Part shown: one piece after another, positions 17,019-29,413 of the stretch
Position numbering within the stretch: the stretch's first letter is position 1
Layout: every line of letters starts with the position of its first letter
Source of the DNA: Actinomycetales bacterium
Lineage (GTDB): Bacteria; Actinomycetota; Actinomycetes; Actinomycetales; Dermatophilaceae
Direction: 5' to 3'
Assembly (NCBI GenBank): GCA_016715285.1
Contig: JADKAO010000001.1
Span: 496,001-560,000 of the forward strand
DNA length: 64,000 nt
Position numbers and translations under genes: made by a program
Notes under the pieces: generated by a model
Database searches by the model: none
The model's input: the letters and a program-made list of their open reading frames with translations, nothing else
Told to the model about the DNA's origin: nothing

Positions 17019-18023
17019 GTGGCGGACGTCGTTGTGTTTTCTGGCAATGCGCATCCCGCACTCGCGCAACGGATTTGCTCGCATCTTGGGGTGCGGCTGT
17101 CAGGTGTCGACCTCAGCCGGTTCAGCAATGACTGTCTGCAGGCTCAACTGCTCGCCAATTGCCGTCAGCGAGATGTCTACATCATCCAGCCGCTGGTGCC
17201 GCCGACCCAGGAACACCTCATGGAGCTCCTGCTCATGATCGATGCTGCCCGCGGGGCTTCAGCTGCCTCCATCACAGCTGTGATGCCGCACTACGCCTAC
17301 GCGAGGTCAGACAAGAAGGACGCATCCCGGATCTCGATTGGTGGCCGTCTCGTCGCCGACCTCCTCAAGACTGCTGGCGTCACTAGGGTGCTCACCATGG
17401 CGCTCCATGCTCCCCAGGTGCATGGCTTCTTCCGCGTTCCGGTCGACCACCTCACCGCGATCGGCGTGTTGGCCGACCACTATCGCGCCATGAACCTCGA
17501 CAACCACATCGTCGTTTCTCCCGACCTCGGCAATGCCAAGACTGCCACCCTCTTCTCACGGTTGCTCAACTTGCCGGTCGCTGCGGGCAGCAAGCGACGA
17601 CTGGCCGACGATCGTGTGGTCATCGACGCGATCGTGGGTGATGTCGAGGGCAAGCGGGCTATCGTCCTGGACGACGAGATCGCGACGGGTGGGTCGATTA
17701 TCGAATTGCTCGATCGGCTCGCTGACTTTGGTGCCCTCGACGCGTCCGTCGCCTGCACTCACGGGCTCTTCACTGGGCGCGCCGTTGAACGGCTCCGTGA
17801 CCACCCGATGATCCGTGAAGTGGTAACTACCGATACCGTGCCACCGCCTCATGATTGGCCCGCACTCGAAATCCGCAGCGTCGCAGAGCTATTTGCCGAG
17901 GCAATCGCACGCATCCATCAGGGTAAGTCGATTTCCAAGCTCTTCCGAGGAGTCGACCCGACGCACGCTCCGCCACACCCCCGCCTGCCGTTCGACGCGC
18001 CGCCCACTCTCCCTTCCCTCTAA
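17019..18023 (+). CDS. Ribose-phosphate pyrophosphokinase (PRPP synthase), divergent copy
   Basis: Makes PRPP from ribose 5-phosphate and ATP. The 334-residue protein has the class I layout: N-terminal FSGNAHPALAQRI, YARSDKKDASRISIGGRLVADL (about residues 93-114), the catalytic His in LHAPQVHGFF, the flexible-loop GSKRR, and the PRPP-binding VLDDEIATGGS (about 218-228). Two motifs differ from housekeeping Prs: SRISIGGR replaces REPISAR, and a proline-rich tail of about 20 residues is added (DPTHAPPHPRLPF). The housekeeping prs normally sits beside glmU, so this may be a paralogue. The DUF3054 gene follows after 11 bp, suggesting cotranscription. Confidence 0.9.
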   Translation: MADVVVFSGNAHPALAQRICSHLGVRLSGVDLSRFSNDCLQAQLLANCRQRDVYIIQPLVPPTQEHLMELLLMIDAARGASAASITAVMPHYAYARSDKKDASRISIGGRLVADLLKTAGVTRVLTMALHAPQVHGFFRVPVDHLTAIGVLADHYRAMNLDNHIVVSPDLGNAKTATLFSRLLNLPVAAGSKRRLADDRVVIDAIVGDVEGKRAIVLDDEIATGGSIIELLDRLADFGALDASVACTHGLFTGRAVERLRDHPMIREVVTTDTVPPPHDWPALEIRSVAELFAEAIARIHQGKSISKLFRGVDPTHAPPHPRLPFDAPPTLPSL

Positions 18024-18034
18024 GCGAGGTCACC

Positions 18035-18445
18035 ATGGCAGCGACAGCTCCCGTCCCTGCAGGATCAGTCCGGCTCGCTCGACGCGCCCGCAGTATGCCG
18101 TGGGCCGCTCTCCTCGACGTCCTCCTCGTCGTCACCTTCGCCGCGCTCGGTCGGGCCAGCCATTCCGAGGAAACTGCGCTCACAGGCGCGTTCATGACCG
18201 CCTGGCCATTCTTGGTGGGCACCGTCGTTGGCTGGACGTTGGTGCGCGGCGGCTCGAAGAACTGGCCGGTGACGGTGGCACATGGCATACCTGTCTGGGC
18301 GTCCACGCTCATCGTCGGGATGCTGATCCGAGTGGTGATCGGCGCTGGGACTGCCCTTTCCTTCATCCTCGTCGCGGGCAGTGTCTTGGCGGTCTTCCTG
18401 CTCGGCTGGCGTTGGCTTGCCCAACGCTACGCAACGACCACCTGA
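18035..18445 (+). CDS. DUF3054 family membrane protein
   Basis: 136 residues with four hydrophobic helices (about 24-42, 52-70, 83-100 and 106-126). The helix pattern with WPFLVGTVVGW and VTVAHGIPVW matches the actinobacterial DUF3054 family as I remember it. Function unknown. It follows the PRPP synthase by 11 bp and overlaps the convergent regulator gene by 19 bp at the 3' ends. Confidence 0.85.
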   Translation: MAATAPVPAGSVRLARRARSMPWAALLDVLLVVTFAALGRASHSEETALTGAFMTAWPFLVGTVVGWTLVRGGSKNWPVTVAHGIPVWASTLIVGMLIRVVIGAGTALSFILVAGSVLAVFLLGWRWLAQRYATTT

Positions 18446-19152
18446 AGCTCAGGCGCGAACCACAGCGAGCACCTACCCGGGCCATCGAACTCGCGAAGCG
18501 TGACGTCAGCTGGCTGCCCACCGGCTGCGGCAACCAACCCACGCACCACACCGCGATGGAACCCACAGATCACCTCGGGGTGGACGCGAGCCGCCGAGAC
18601 GAGGGGACAACGGACGATCTCGACGTGATCTGTGGTGGTGGCCCCGAACGCGAACCCCCACGTCGCGAGGCTCGTCAGCACCCGATCAGCGACTGACTGC
18701 CCCGACTCCCCCGACTCCCCCGACTCCCCGGTGGTGCTCCTCGGGGTGGCCACGCGCGATGCTGTCGCCGCGGCATACCCGAGTTCCTCGGCGACGCCTG
18801 GGCCGCCGGGGCTCGCGTCGAGGTGTTCAGCGAGTGCGGTGATGAGGGTGGTGTGTGCCGGTGACTCGGGTGCGGCGGTCACGGCATACCGGTGAGAGGG
18901 GCGCCCACGGCCCCCGCCGGGCGTCGGGTCGAGGCGCGTGACGTAGCCGTTGGCGTGCAGTGCGTCGAGGTGCTCACGGATGGTGTTCGGATGTTGCCCC
19001 AACTGACGCGCCACGGCGGCAACGGTGACTCCGCGCACGCTGGCGTGGCTCAACAGCTCGAGCACCTGTGCCTGGGCGGGCGAGACCACGAGTGGGTCAG
19101 GTGCGGACGGCGCTGGGCCGAGCCCTGGATCGAGACCACCTGGATTAATCAC
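18427..19152 (-). CDS. Winged-helix transcriptional regulator with cysteine-bearing C-terminus (SufR/ArsR-like)
   Basis: 241 residues. The N-terminal winged HTH is at about residues 24-95 (QVLELLSHASVRG...QHPNTIREHLDALHANGYV). A flexible GES-repeat linker follows at about 140-150. The C-terminal part has cysteines in RCPLVSAA, VICGFHRG and GRCSLWF (about C182, C196, C228), a layout recalling the Fe-S-binding SufR family, with 13 residues between the first two. The GTG start at 19152 overlaps a perfect inverted repeat, likely its own operator. It is divergent from ctaD. Fe-S sensing is inference. Confidence 0.85.
   Translation of the reverse strand: MINPGGLDPGLGPAPSAPDPLVVSPAQAQVLELLSHASVRGVTVAAVARQLGQHPNTIREHLDALHANGYVTRLDPTPGGGRGRPSHRYAVTAAPESPAHTTLITALAEHLDASPGGPGVAEELGYAAATASRVATPRSTTGESGESGESGQSVADRVLTSLATWGFAFGATTTDHVEIVRCPLVSAARVHPEVICGFHRGVVRGLVAAAGGQPADVTLREFDGPGRCSLWFAPELQVVVA
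18700..18729. repeat. Three tandem copies of a 9-bp unit (cccccgact)
   Basis: Short in-frame tandem repeat inside the HTH regulator gene, encoding GES-GES-GES in the linker between the winged helix and the cysteine-rich C-terminal part. It is a likely site of length variation by slippage. Confidence 0.85.
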
Positions 19153-19164
19153 GGTTCTAACCGT
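19151..19164. promoter_or_regulatory. Perfect inverted repeat ACGGTT-CT-AACCGT, candidate operator between regulator and ctaD
   Basis: A 14-bp dyad with 6-bp arms and a 2-bp spacer covers the region just upstream of, and touching, the GTG of the HTH gene, 36 bp before the ctaD ATG. A TACTAT box (19164-19169) that could be the ctaD -10 adjoins it. Position and symmetry fit binding by the dimeric regulator encoded at 18427-19152. Confidence 0.65.
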
Positions 19165-19199
19165 ACTATTTAAGGACGCGACAGGATGTGAGGCTCACG

Positions 19200-20879
19200 A
19201 TGAGCAAGGTACGGCATACCGCCCTTGTCCGGACGCTGACGACGACCGACCACAAGGTCATCGGGAACCTCTACTTCGCCACGACCTTCTTCTTCTTCAT
19301 GGTGGGCGGGCTGATGGCCCTCGTCATCCGTGCGGAACTGGCCGCGCCCGGGCTGCAGGTCGTCGACAACCCTGCCCAGTTCAACCAGATGTTCACGATG
19401 CACGGCACCATCATGCTGCTGCTCTTCGCCACTCCCCTGTTTGCGGGGTTCGCGAATGCGTTGGTGCCCTTGCAGATTGGCGCACCGGATGTGGCCTTCC
19501 CCCGCCTGAACATGTTCGCGTATTGGCTGTACCTCCTCGGTGGGTTGATCGCGGTGGCGGGGTTCCTCACGCCCGATGGCGCGGCCTCCTTTGGCTGGTT
19601 TGCCTACACGCCGCTCTCCAACGCGGTCTACAGTCCCGGCCTCGGAGGTGACCTTTGGGTCTTTGGGCTGGTCCTCACTGGATTCGGGACCATCCTGGGG
19701 TCGGTCAACTTCATCACGACGGTCATCTGCCTGCGGGCGCCCGGGATGACGATGTTCCGATTGCCGATGTTCACCTGGACGGTGCTTGTCACGTCGCTGA
19801 TGGTGCTCATCGTCTTCCCCGTGCTGGCCGCGGCGCTCTTCGGCCTCGGCGGGGACCGGCGATTCGGAATGCATATCTTCGACCCCGAGGCTGGCGGAGT
19901 CATGCTCTACCAGCACCTGTTCTGGTTCTTCGGACACCCAGAGGTCTACATCATTGCGCTGCCGTTCTTCGGCATCATCAGCGAGATCGTCCCGGTCTTT
20001 TCTCGCAAGCCGCTCTTTGGGTATCTCTCCATGGTGATGGCCACCGTGGCGATAGCCGCCCTATCGGTAGCGGTATGGGCTCACCACATGTATGCCACGG
20101 GGCAAGTGCTCCTCCCGTTCTTCGCGATCATGACGATGCTCATCGCGGTGCCCACCGGTGTGAAGTTCTTCAACTGGATCGGCACGATGTGGGGCGGATC
20201 TTTGACTTTGAGCGCGGCCATGATCTGGGCGATCGGCTTCATCAAAACGTTCTTGTTTGGCGGGCTGACGGGGGTGATCATCTCGAGTCCAGCAATCGAC
20301 TTCCACGTCACCGACACGTACTTCATCGTCGCCCACTTCCACTACACCGTCTTCGGGACCGTGGTGTTTGCGATGTTTGCCGGCTACTACTTCTGGTGGC
20401 CGAAGCTCACGGGCCGCATGCTCGACGAACGCCTCGGCAAAGTCCATTTCTGGATGCTCTTCATCGGCTTCCACACCACCTTCCTCGTGCAGCACCTCTT
20501 GGGGATCCAAGGCATGGCCCGCCGGTATGCCGACTATCTCCCCGAGGAGGGATTCCAGACCGGCAATATCGTCTCGACGGTGGGCTCGGTCATCCTCGGA
20601 GCCTCGATGATCCCGTTCCTCTACAACGTCTGGAAGACCTGGCGGACGGCGCCTCTCGTGACGGTCGACGACCCGTGGGGGTATGGCGCCTCACTGGAGT
20701 GGGCAACCTCCTGCCCACCGTCACGACACAACTTCGACCGGCTCCCCCGCATCAGGTCAGAACGACCGGCCTTTGATCTGCACCATCCGCTCCACCCTGA
20801 CGGATCTGAGGACGAGACAACCGGCGAGCGAGCTCGCGACCTAGAGGTATTGACCGGTGTTCTCGACGGTGTGGATTGA
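19200..20879 (+). CDS. ctaD: Cytochrome c oxidase subunit I (aa3 type)
   Basis: Haem-copper oxidase catalytic subunit, 559 residues, about 12 membrane helices. Starts MSKVRHTALVRTLTTTDHKVIG. Visible ligands are MHGTIM (low-spin haem), WFFGHPEVYIIALP with the cross-linked His-Tyr pair and the glutamate of the D-channel area, HHMYATG (CuB histidines), the K-channel segment and VAHFHYTVFG (haem a3 ligands). The ATG at 19200 is chosen over an upstream GTG (19188). The C-terminus overlaps mpa by 39 bp convergently. No other oxidase subunit genes are nearby, so it is an orphan ctaD within the proteasome region. Confidence 0.96.
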   Translation: MSKVRHTALVRTLTTTDHKVIGNLYFATTFFFFMVGGLMALVIRAELAAPGLQVVDNPAQFNQMFTMHGTIMLLLFATPLFAGFANALVPLQIGAPDVAFPRLNMFAYWLYLLGGLIAVAGFLTPDGAASFGWFAYTPLSNAVYSPGLGGDLWVFGLVLTGFGTILGSVNFITTVICLRAPGMTMFRLPMFTWTVLVTSLMVLIVFPVLAAALFGLGGDRRFGMHIFDPEAGGVMLYQHLFWFFGHPEVYIIALPFFGIISEIVPVFSRKPLFGYLSMVMATVAIAALSVAVWAHHMYATGQVLLPFFAIMTMLIAVPTGVKFFNWIGTMWGGSLTLSAAMIWAIGFIKTFLFGGLTGVIISSPAIDFHVTDTYFIVAHFHYTVFGTVVFAMFAGYYFWWPKLTGRMLDERLGKVHFWMLFIGFHTTFLVQHLLGIQGMARRYADYLPEEGFQTGNIVSTVGSVILGASMIPFLYNVWKTWRTAPLVTVDDPWGYGASLEWATSCPPSRHNFDRLPRIRSERPAFDLHHPLHPDGSEDETTGERARDLEVLTGVLDGVD

Positions 20880-22583
20880 CCTGCCCGGCTCGGTGCCGTC
20901 TTTGGTGTTGATGAGCGTGCGGATGTAGACAATCCGCTCACCCTTCTTGCCGGAGATGCGGGCCCAGTCGTCGGGGTTGGTTGTGTTGGGCAAATCCTCG
21001 TTCTCTTTGAACTCATCAACGCAGGAACTGAGCAAATGCTCGATCCGCAGACCCTTGCGGCCGGTTGTGAGGAACTCCTTGATCGCGTTCTTCTTGGCCC
21101 GGTCGACGACGTTCTGGATCATCGCCCCAGAGTTGAAGTCCTTGAAGTAGAGGATCTCCTTGTCGCCACCGGCGTAGGTCACCTCGAGGAAGCGGTTCTC
21201 CTCGCTCTCGGAGTACATCCGCTCGACGGCCGCATGGATCATCGCCTCGACCGTCCGGGACCGGTCCCCGTCGTGCTCGCGAAGGTCGTCGTCGTGCAAG
21301 GGGAGGTCGACGGTGAGGTACTTGCTGAAGATGTCGCGCGCCGCCTCAGCGTCCGGTCGTTCGATCTTGATCTTGGCGTCGAGGCGCCCAGGGCGCAGGA
21401 TCGCGGGGTCGATCATGTCTTCCCGGTTCGATGCACCGATGACGATGACATTCTCCAACCGCTCGACACCGTCGATCTCGGACAGCAACTGCGGCACGAT
21501 CGTCGTCTCCACGTCACTCGACACGCCCGATCCACGGGTGCGGAAGAGTGAGTCCATCTCGTCGAAGAACACCACCACGGGCGTGCCGTCAGACGCCTTC
21601 TCACGCGCCCGCTGGAAGATCAAGCGGATGTGCCGCTCGGTCTCGCCGACGTACTTGTTGAGCAGCTCCGGGCCCTTGATGTTGAGGAAGTAGCTCTTCT
21701 CGACCGGTTTGCCGGTGCGCTCGGCGACTTTGCGCGCCAGCGATGCTGCCACGGCCTTGGCGATCAGCGTTTTGCCGCAGCCGGGCGGACCATAGAGGAG
21801 CACACCCTTGGGCGCCTTGAGGTGGTGTTCCTTGTAGAGCTCCGGATGGAGATAGGGCAACTCGACGGCGTCGCGGATCGCCTCGATCTGTCCCGCCAGA
21901 CCGCCGATGTCCTCGTAGGCGATGTCAGGCACTTCCTCGAGGACGAGGTCTTGGACTTCAGCCTTCGGAACCCGCTCGAACACAAACCCAGATCGTGGGT
22001 CAACTGTCAGTGCGTCTCCAACGCGGATGAACTCCCCCATCAGCGAATCCGCGCGACGGCATACCCGCTCTTCGTCGGCGTGGGCCACCACGAGAACCCG
22101 GTCGTCGTCGAGGAGTTCTTTGACCAGCACCACCTCGCCGACCTTTTCGTACCCGCACACCGCCACGACGTTGAGCGCCTCGTTGAGCATGACCTCACGG
22201 CCGGGTGCGATGGTCCCCGCCGCCAACGAGGGGCTCACGGCCACGCGCATCTTGCGACCCGCAGTCAAAATATCGGCGGTCCCGTCGCCCATGACATCGA
22301 GCACCACCCCATACCCATTGGGTGGGGCCGCGAGCCGCTCGACTTCGGCGCGGAGGTTGACGATCTGCGCCCGGGCGTCCTTGAGGGTGCGCGACAGCCG
22401 GTCGTTCTGCGCCGACAACGTGGTCAGCGACGTCTGCTGCGCAACCAGCCGGTGTTCGAGCTCGCGCACGCGCGCGGGCCCCCCACGGTGTTGCGCCGTG
22501 AGCTGGTCCAACTCGGCGCGCAGCCGAGCCGCCTCGTCCCCTGGCGTGCGGTCGCCCTGGGCCGGGTTCTGGTCAGCGGTCAT
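20841..22583 (-). CDS. mpa: Mycobacterial-type proteasomal ATPase (Mpa/ARC)
   Basis: AAA+ ring ATPase that binds Pup and threads substrates into the 20S proteasome. The 580-residue protein has an N-terminal coiled coil (about 18-85) that docks Pup, an OB-fold interdomain (about 90-235), Walker A YGPPGCGKT (about 260-268), Walker B VVVFFDEMDSLF, and an arginine-finger region (ILRPGRLDAKIKIERP). It ends in NTGQYL: the terminal Gln-Tyr-Leu tail is the known docking element for the proteasome alpha ring. It lies about 5 kb from dop-pup-prcBA. Confidence 0.97.
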   Translation of the reverse strand: MTADQNPAQGDRTPGDEAARLRAELDQLTAQHRGGPARVRELEHRLVAQQTSLTTLSAQNDRLSRTLKDARAQIVNLRAEVERLAAPPNGYGVVLDVMGDGTADILTAGRKMRVAVSPSLAAGTIAPGREVMLNEALNVVAVCGYEKVGEVVLVKELLDDDRVLVVAHADEERVCRRADSLMGEFIRVGDALTVDPRSGFVFERVPKAEVQDLVLEEVPDIAYEDIGGLAGQIEAIRDAVELPYLHPELYKEHHLKAPKGVLLYGPPGCGKTLIAKAVAASLARKVAERTGKPVEKSYFLNIKGPELLNKYVGETERHIRLIFQRAREKASDGTPVVVFFDEMDSLFRTRGSGVSSDVETTIVPQLLSEIDGVERLENVIVIGASNREDMIDPAILRPGRLDAKIKIERPDAEAARDIFSKYLTVDLPLHDDDLREHDGDRSRTVEAMIHAAVERMYSESEENRFLEVTYAGGDKEILYFKDFNSGAMIQNVVDRAKKNAIKEFLTTGRKGLRIEHLLSSCVDEFKENEDLPNTTNPDDWARISGKKGERIVYIRTLINTKDGTEPGRSIHTVENTGQYL

Positions 22584-22613
22584 GCAGCACTCCTTTGATC
22601 GTCACTCACGACC

Positions 22614-23747
22614 CTAACCCGAGGTGTCGGCCACAGTCCGTCGCGCGCGCCGCACCTTCTTGTCCGAGATGGGGCGTTCGCCGAGGGCCTCGGGCGTCCA
22701 CTCCGGCTCCGTCACAACACCCGCAGGTATGCCGTCCGCGTGCCTCCCAGCGTCTTCGCGGGTCGTCGGGGTCGTGGCCGGGTCGACAACGCCACTCGCG
22801 TCGCCGACCTCTCCATAGGAGCCTTTGGCCGGTCGGCGAGTGCGACGCGGAGCTGCCACGCCCGACGCCAGCCGCCGGGAAGTGATGAGGAATCCGGTGT
22901 GCCCGTGCATGCGGTGCTGTGGTCGGACCGCTAAACCCTCAAGATGCCATCCCCGCACCAGCGACTCCCAAGCGGCCGGTTCGGTGAAGCCACCGTGGTC
23001 TCGCAGTCCCTCGGCGACCCGGGATAGCTGGGTCGTGGTTGCGACGTAGCAGGTCAGGACGCCTCCGGGCCGCAGTGCCGCAGCAACAGCCGGCAGACAT
23101 TCCCACGGAGCGAGCATGTCGAGGACGACGCGGTCGACGCTGCCGTCAGCGACCTCGTCACCCAGGGTCTCGGCTAGATCGCCGATCACGACGCGCCACG
23201 CGGGGTGGTCCTTCCCGAGGAAGGCGCGCACATTGCCCTGGGCAATATCCGCGAAATCCTCCCGACGTTCGAAGGAGATCAACTCGCCGCGCTCGCCGAT
23301 CGCGCGCAAAAGCGACATCGACAACGCACCCGAGCCCACGCCCGCCTCGACCACCCGAGCGCCCGGGTGGATGTCACCCATGGTGATGATTTGGCCAGCG
23401 TCTTTGGGATAGACGACGGCTGCTCCCCGTGGCATCGACATGACGTAGTCAGCGAGCAAGGGCCGCAGCGCGAGGTACTCAACACCGGCCGTGTTGTGCA
23501 CCACGCTGCCTTCAGGTTCCCCGATCAGCGCGTCGTGCAGCAGCCGACCCTGGTGGGTGTGGAACTCCCGGCCAGCCTCGAGGGTGATCGTGTGGAGCCG
23601 GCCCTTGCTGTCCGTCAGTTGGACCCGGTCTCCGATGACGAAGGCCCCACGTCGGGCCTGCGCGCCGGACAAGCCCGCCGTGCCCGAGGGAGTTGCGTGC
23701 GCACCCTCGGGTGCGTCCTCATCGTGCGGCAGGGCGTGGCTCGTCAT
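22614..23747 (-). CDS. trmI: tRNA (adenine-58-N1)-methyltransferase TrmI
   Basis: SAM-dependent methyltransferase forming m1A58 in tRNA. From the ATG at 23747 the 377-residue product has an N-terminal small domain (FVIGDRVQLTDSKGRLHTI), the family IYPKDAGQIITMGDIHPG-type segment, Gly motif VVEAGVGSGALSMSL (about residues 118-132) and VVLDMLAPWECLP. A basic, Pro/Thr-rich C-terminal tail of about 90 residues is unusual and ends KKVRRARRTVADTSG. Longer upstream reading frames overlap the SSB-like gene and are rejected. It lies 30 bp upstream of mpa and is likely cotranscribed with it. Confidence 0.93.
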   Translation of the reverse strand: MTSHALPHDEDAPEGAHATPSGTAGLSGAQARRGAFVIGDRVQLTDSKGRLHTITLEAGREFHTHQGRLLHDALIGEPEGSVVHNTAGVEYLALRPLLADYVMSMPRGAAVVYPKDAGQIITMGDIHPGARVVEAGVGSGALSMSLLRAIGERGELISFERREDFADIAQGNVRAFLGKDHPAWRVVIGDLAETLGDEVADGSVDRVVLDMLAPWECLPAVAAALRPGGVLTCYVATTTQLSRVAEGLRDHGGFTEPAAWESLVRGWHLEGLAVRPQHRMHGHTGFLITSRRLASGVAAPRRTRRPAKGSYGEVGDASGVVDPATTPTTREDAGRHADGIPAGVVTEPEWTPEALGERPISDKKVRRARRTVADTSG

Positions 23748-23757
23748 GGTGGGGAGT

Positions 23758-24111
23758 CTAAGTCCGGGCACGAACTCGCTTGAGCCCCCGCGCCTCGACG
23801 TCATAGCGGCTCTGCACCCCGGCCCCGGTCCGGAAGAACCGCCGCCGCAGCGCCCCCTGGACCTCGACGCGGTCCCCCTCAGCCAACCCCAACGCCGAAC
23901 GACGACTCGACGGAGACCAGCAGGAGACGTCGATGACGTCCACGGTGGGGCCAGTCGGGGTGCGCCTCTTGTCGCGCGGCACGACGAGGCGGAGTGAGAC
24001 GACCTCATCCCCGCTCGGCAACTCCCGCACCGTCGCTGGGGCTGACACATGGCCCAGGAGGCGCACCTCGTTGAGCCCTTCTGTGACTGGTGGGACCTCA
24101 GCAACCTTCAT
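23758..24111 (-). CDS. Single-stranded DNA-binding-like OB-fold protein
   Basis: 117 residues, starting MKVAEVPPVTEGLNEVRLLGHV at the ATG 24111, preceded by a gagggag site. The LNEVRLLGHVSAPATVRELPSGDEVVSLRLVV pattern (about 11-43) and VDVSCW-type strand plus GDRVEVQGALRRRF match the OB fold of SSB proteins. The long acidic tail of housekeeping SSB is absent, so this is a short paralogue. It lies 10 bp upstream of trmI and is probably cotranscribed. Confidence 0.88.
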   Translation of the reverse strand: MKVAEVPPVTEGLNEVRLLGHVSAPATVRELPSGDEVVSLRLVVPRDKRRTPTGPTVDVIDVSCWSPSSRRSALGLAEGDRVEVQGALRRRFFRTGAGVQSRYDVEARGLKRVRART

Positions 24112-24248
24112 GGCGACTCCCTCGCGATCGGCGACCACCGGCACCCGGTGACACCCTCACGGTGGCGCGAAATCACCCGCGATGCACGACCTCAGGCGCC
24201 ACGCTGTGGACGGTGGGACTCACCCCACGACCCCTGTGGACGCTGCGC
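24112..24248. other. Intergenic stretch between SSB-like and M50 peptidase genes
   Basis: 137 bp without a gene. It holds gtggaCGgtgggactcacccCAC-like partial symmetry near 24206-24230 but no convincing terminator or regulatory site that I can defend. Confidence 0.4.
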
Positions 24249-25442
24249 CTATGGCCTTGCCAGCAAGCGGCGCTCAACGTCCGCCACACTCACCGTGCCA
24301 ACCACGCGATGGGCGGCATCGACCACCAGAACGTCGGCCATCCCACGGTCCTCGCCGCCATCGCCGGCGAGCCGCTGCACGACCGCGCTGGCCTCTGCGC
24401 CGACCTCGCTCATGATCACCCACGAGGGCGCCAGTCCCACCGAGATCGCACTCGCGGCCACCCCCGCCAGAGAGTCCTCAGGCAACGCCAGCAGCTGGCC
24501 AATATCGACCACCGCCACCGGACGCACGAGCGGATCGACGAGGACGGCATACTGCGCCTCGGGTGTCGCGACCAAGCCAGCTGACGCCGTCGCCGCGGAG
24601 GCAGTCATCGGCACTGTCACGACGGGCCGGATGACATCACCGACCCGCAGCGCGCCCACAGCCAGCCGCGTGCGGCCCACGGCAATCGCGGCGCTCGCGC
24701 CGCGCCACAAGAACGACCCGATCAGCAGGACCCAGACGACGGTGAACGTGTCCGGCATCCGGCCCGCGAGCAACGGCTGGATCGCCGCAAACCACGCCCC
24801 GACAACAACAGTCAAAACGCGCCCCGACCACCCCGCCACGATCATCCCGCGGGCACGACTCCCCGTCGCCCCCCATACCGCAGCCTCAACCAACGCGCCG
24901 CCGTCCAGAGGCAGTCCAGGCAGCAGATTGAAGATCGCCACAAAGACATTGGCAAAGGTCAACGCGCCCGCGAGCAGACTCGGGATCCGCGCGTCGAGCA
25001 CCTGCCACAGACCCCACCCCACTGCAGCGAGGAGGACATTGCCAAGTGGCCCTGCGGCAGCAATCGCGGCTGAGGAGCGCGGAGTTAATGACGCCGACGA
25101 AAAGACCGTATGCCCGCCCCAAAGGTTCGCGACGATCCGATTGACCGGAGCCCCAAAGGCGCGCGCGGCGATCGCGTGGCCAGCTTCGTGCACCAGAATC
25201 GACACGAGCAACAGCAGCGCGTATGCCGCGGCGACGGCATACCCCGTGGGTTGAGGCAGGCCCACGCTGGTGCCGAAGCTGAGCACGATGACGCCCGCGA
25301 TGACGACCCACGACTTCGCGAGATAGACCGGTACCCCACCTACGCGGCCGAGGAGCCAGCCGTACTGCGGCGCTGACGCAGCGGGGGCAGAGGGCGCAGG
25401 CGTCCCAGGCGGGGCGCTCGCATGGCTCATGCGCTCAGACAT
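24249..25442 (-). CDS. Site-2 protease-like M50 zinc metallopeptidase with CBS-like tail
   Basis: Membrane-embedded peptidase of about 397 residues. It has the zinc motif HEAGH (about residues 85-89) in helix 2-3 and the third-ligand motif NLLPGLPLDGG (about 172-182), the hallmarks of S2P/SpoIVFB. Around six membrane helices precede a C-terminal region (about 270-395) resembling paired CBS domains (VGDVIRPVVTVP... and ...MADVLVVDAAHRVVGTVSVADVERRLL). The start could be ATG 25442 or 25430. It diverges from metH with about 50 bp between. Likely role: regulated intramembrane proteolysis. Confidence 0.9.
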   Translation of the reverse strand: MSERMSHASAPPGTPAPSAPAASAPQYGWLLGRVGGVPVYLAKSWVVIAGVIVLSFGTSVGLPQPTGYAVAAAYALLLLVSILVHEAGHAIAARAFGAPVNRIVANLWGGHTVFSSASLTPRSSAAIAAAGPLGNVLLAAVGWGLWQVLDARIPSLLAGALTFANVFVAIFNLLPGLPLDGGALVEAAVWGATGSRARGMIVAGWSGRVLTVVVGAWFAAIQPLLAGRMPDTFTVVWVLLIGSFLWRGASAAIAVGRTRLAVGALRVGDVIRPVVTVPMTASAATASAGLVATPEAQYAVLVDPLVRPVAVVDIGQLLALPEDSLAGVAASAISVGLAPSWVIMSEVGAEASAVVQRLAGDGGEDRGMADVLVVDAAHRVVGTVSVADVERRLLARP

Positions 25443-25494
25443 TACGTCATCGCGAGATACTGGACCGATTCGCTCCAGACTTCAGAGGACTCCT

Positions 25495-29305
<3,811 letters not shown>

Positions 29306-29413
29306 CCGACCTGTCGGTCGCTTGCCGGTGGCGTGTCAGTGCCTTGTCGGTGTCACGGCATACGGTCTCCACCATCGAGTTCCGACGACGCCAGCCAAAG
29401 GAAGGAGCAGGTC
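29306..29413. other. Intergenic stretch between metH and recB-like gene
   Basis: 108 bp, no gene. Contains repeated ttgccggtgg/cttgtcggtg wording near 29320-29352, one decamer-like core (CGGCATA near 29356), and the aaggag ribosome site (29402-29407) of the next gene. Confidence 0.5.

Noticed and set aside
18700..18729. Tandem cccccgact repeat as a regulatory array
   Set aside because: It is in frame inside a coding gene and encodes a GES linker.
19170..19937. Minus-strand open frame opposite ctaD
   Set aside because: It is antisense to conserved oxidase helices and is only Arg/Glu/His-rich, with no family resemblance.
25443..25494. Cobalamin or SAM riboswitch before metH
   Set aside because: The gap is only about 50 bp and none of the conserved boxes is visible.
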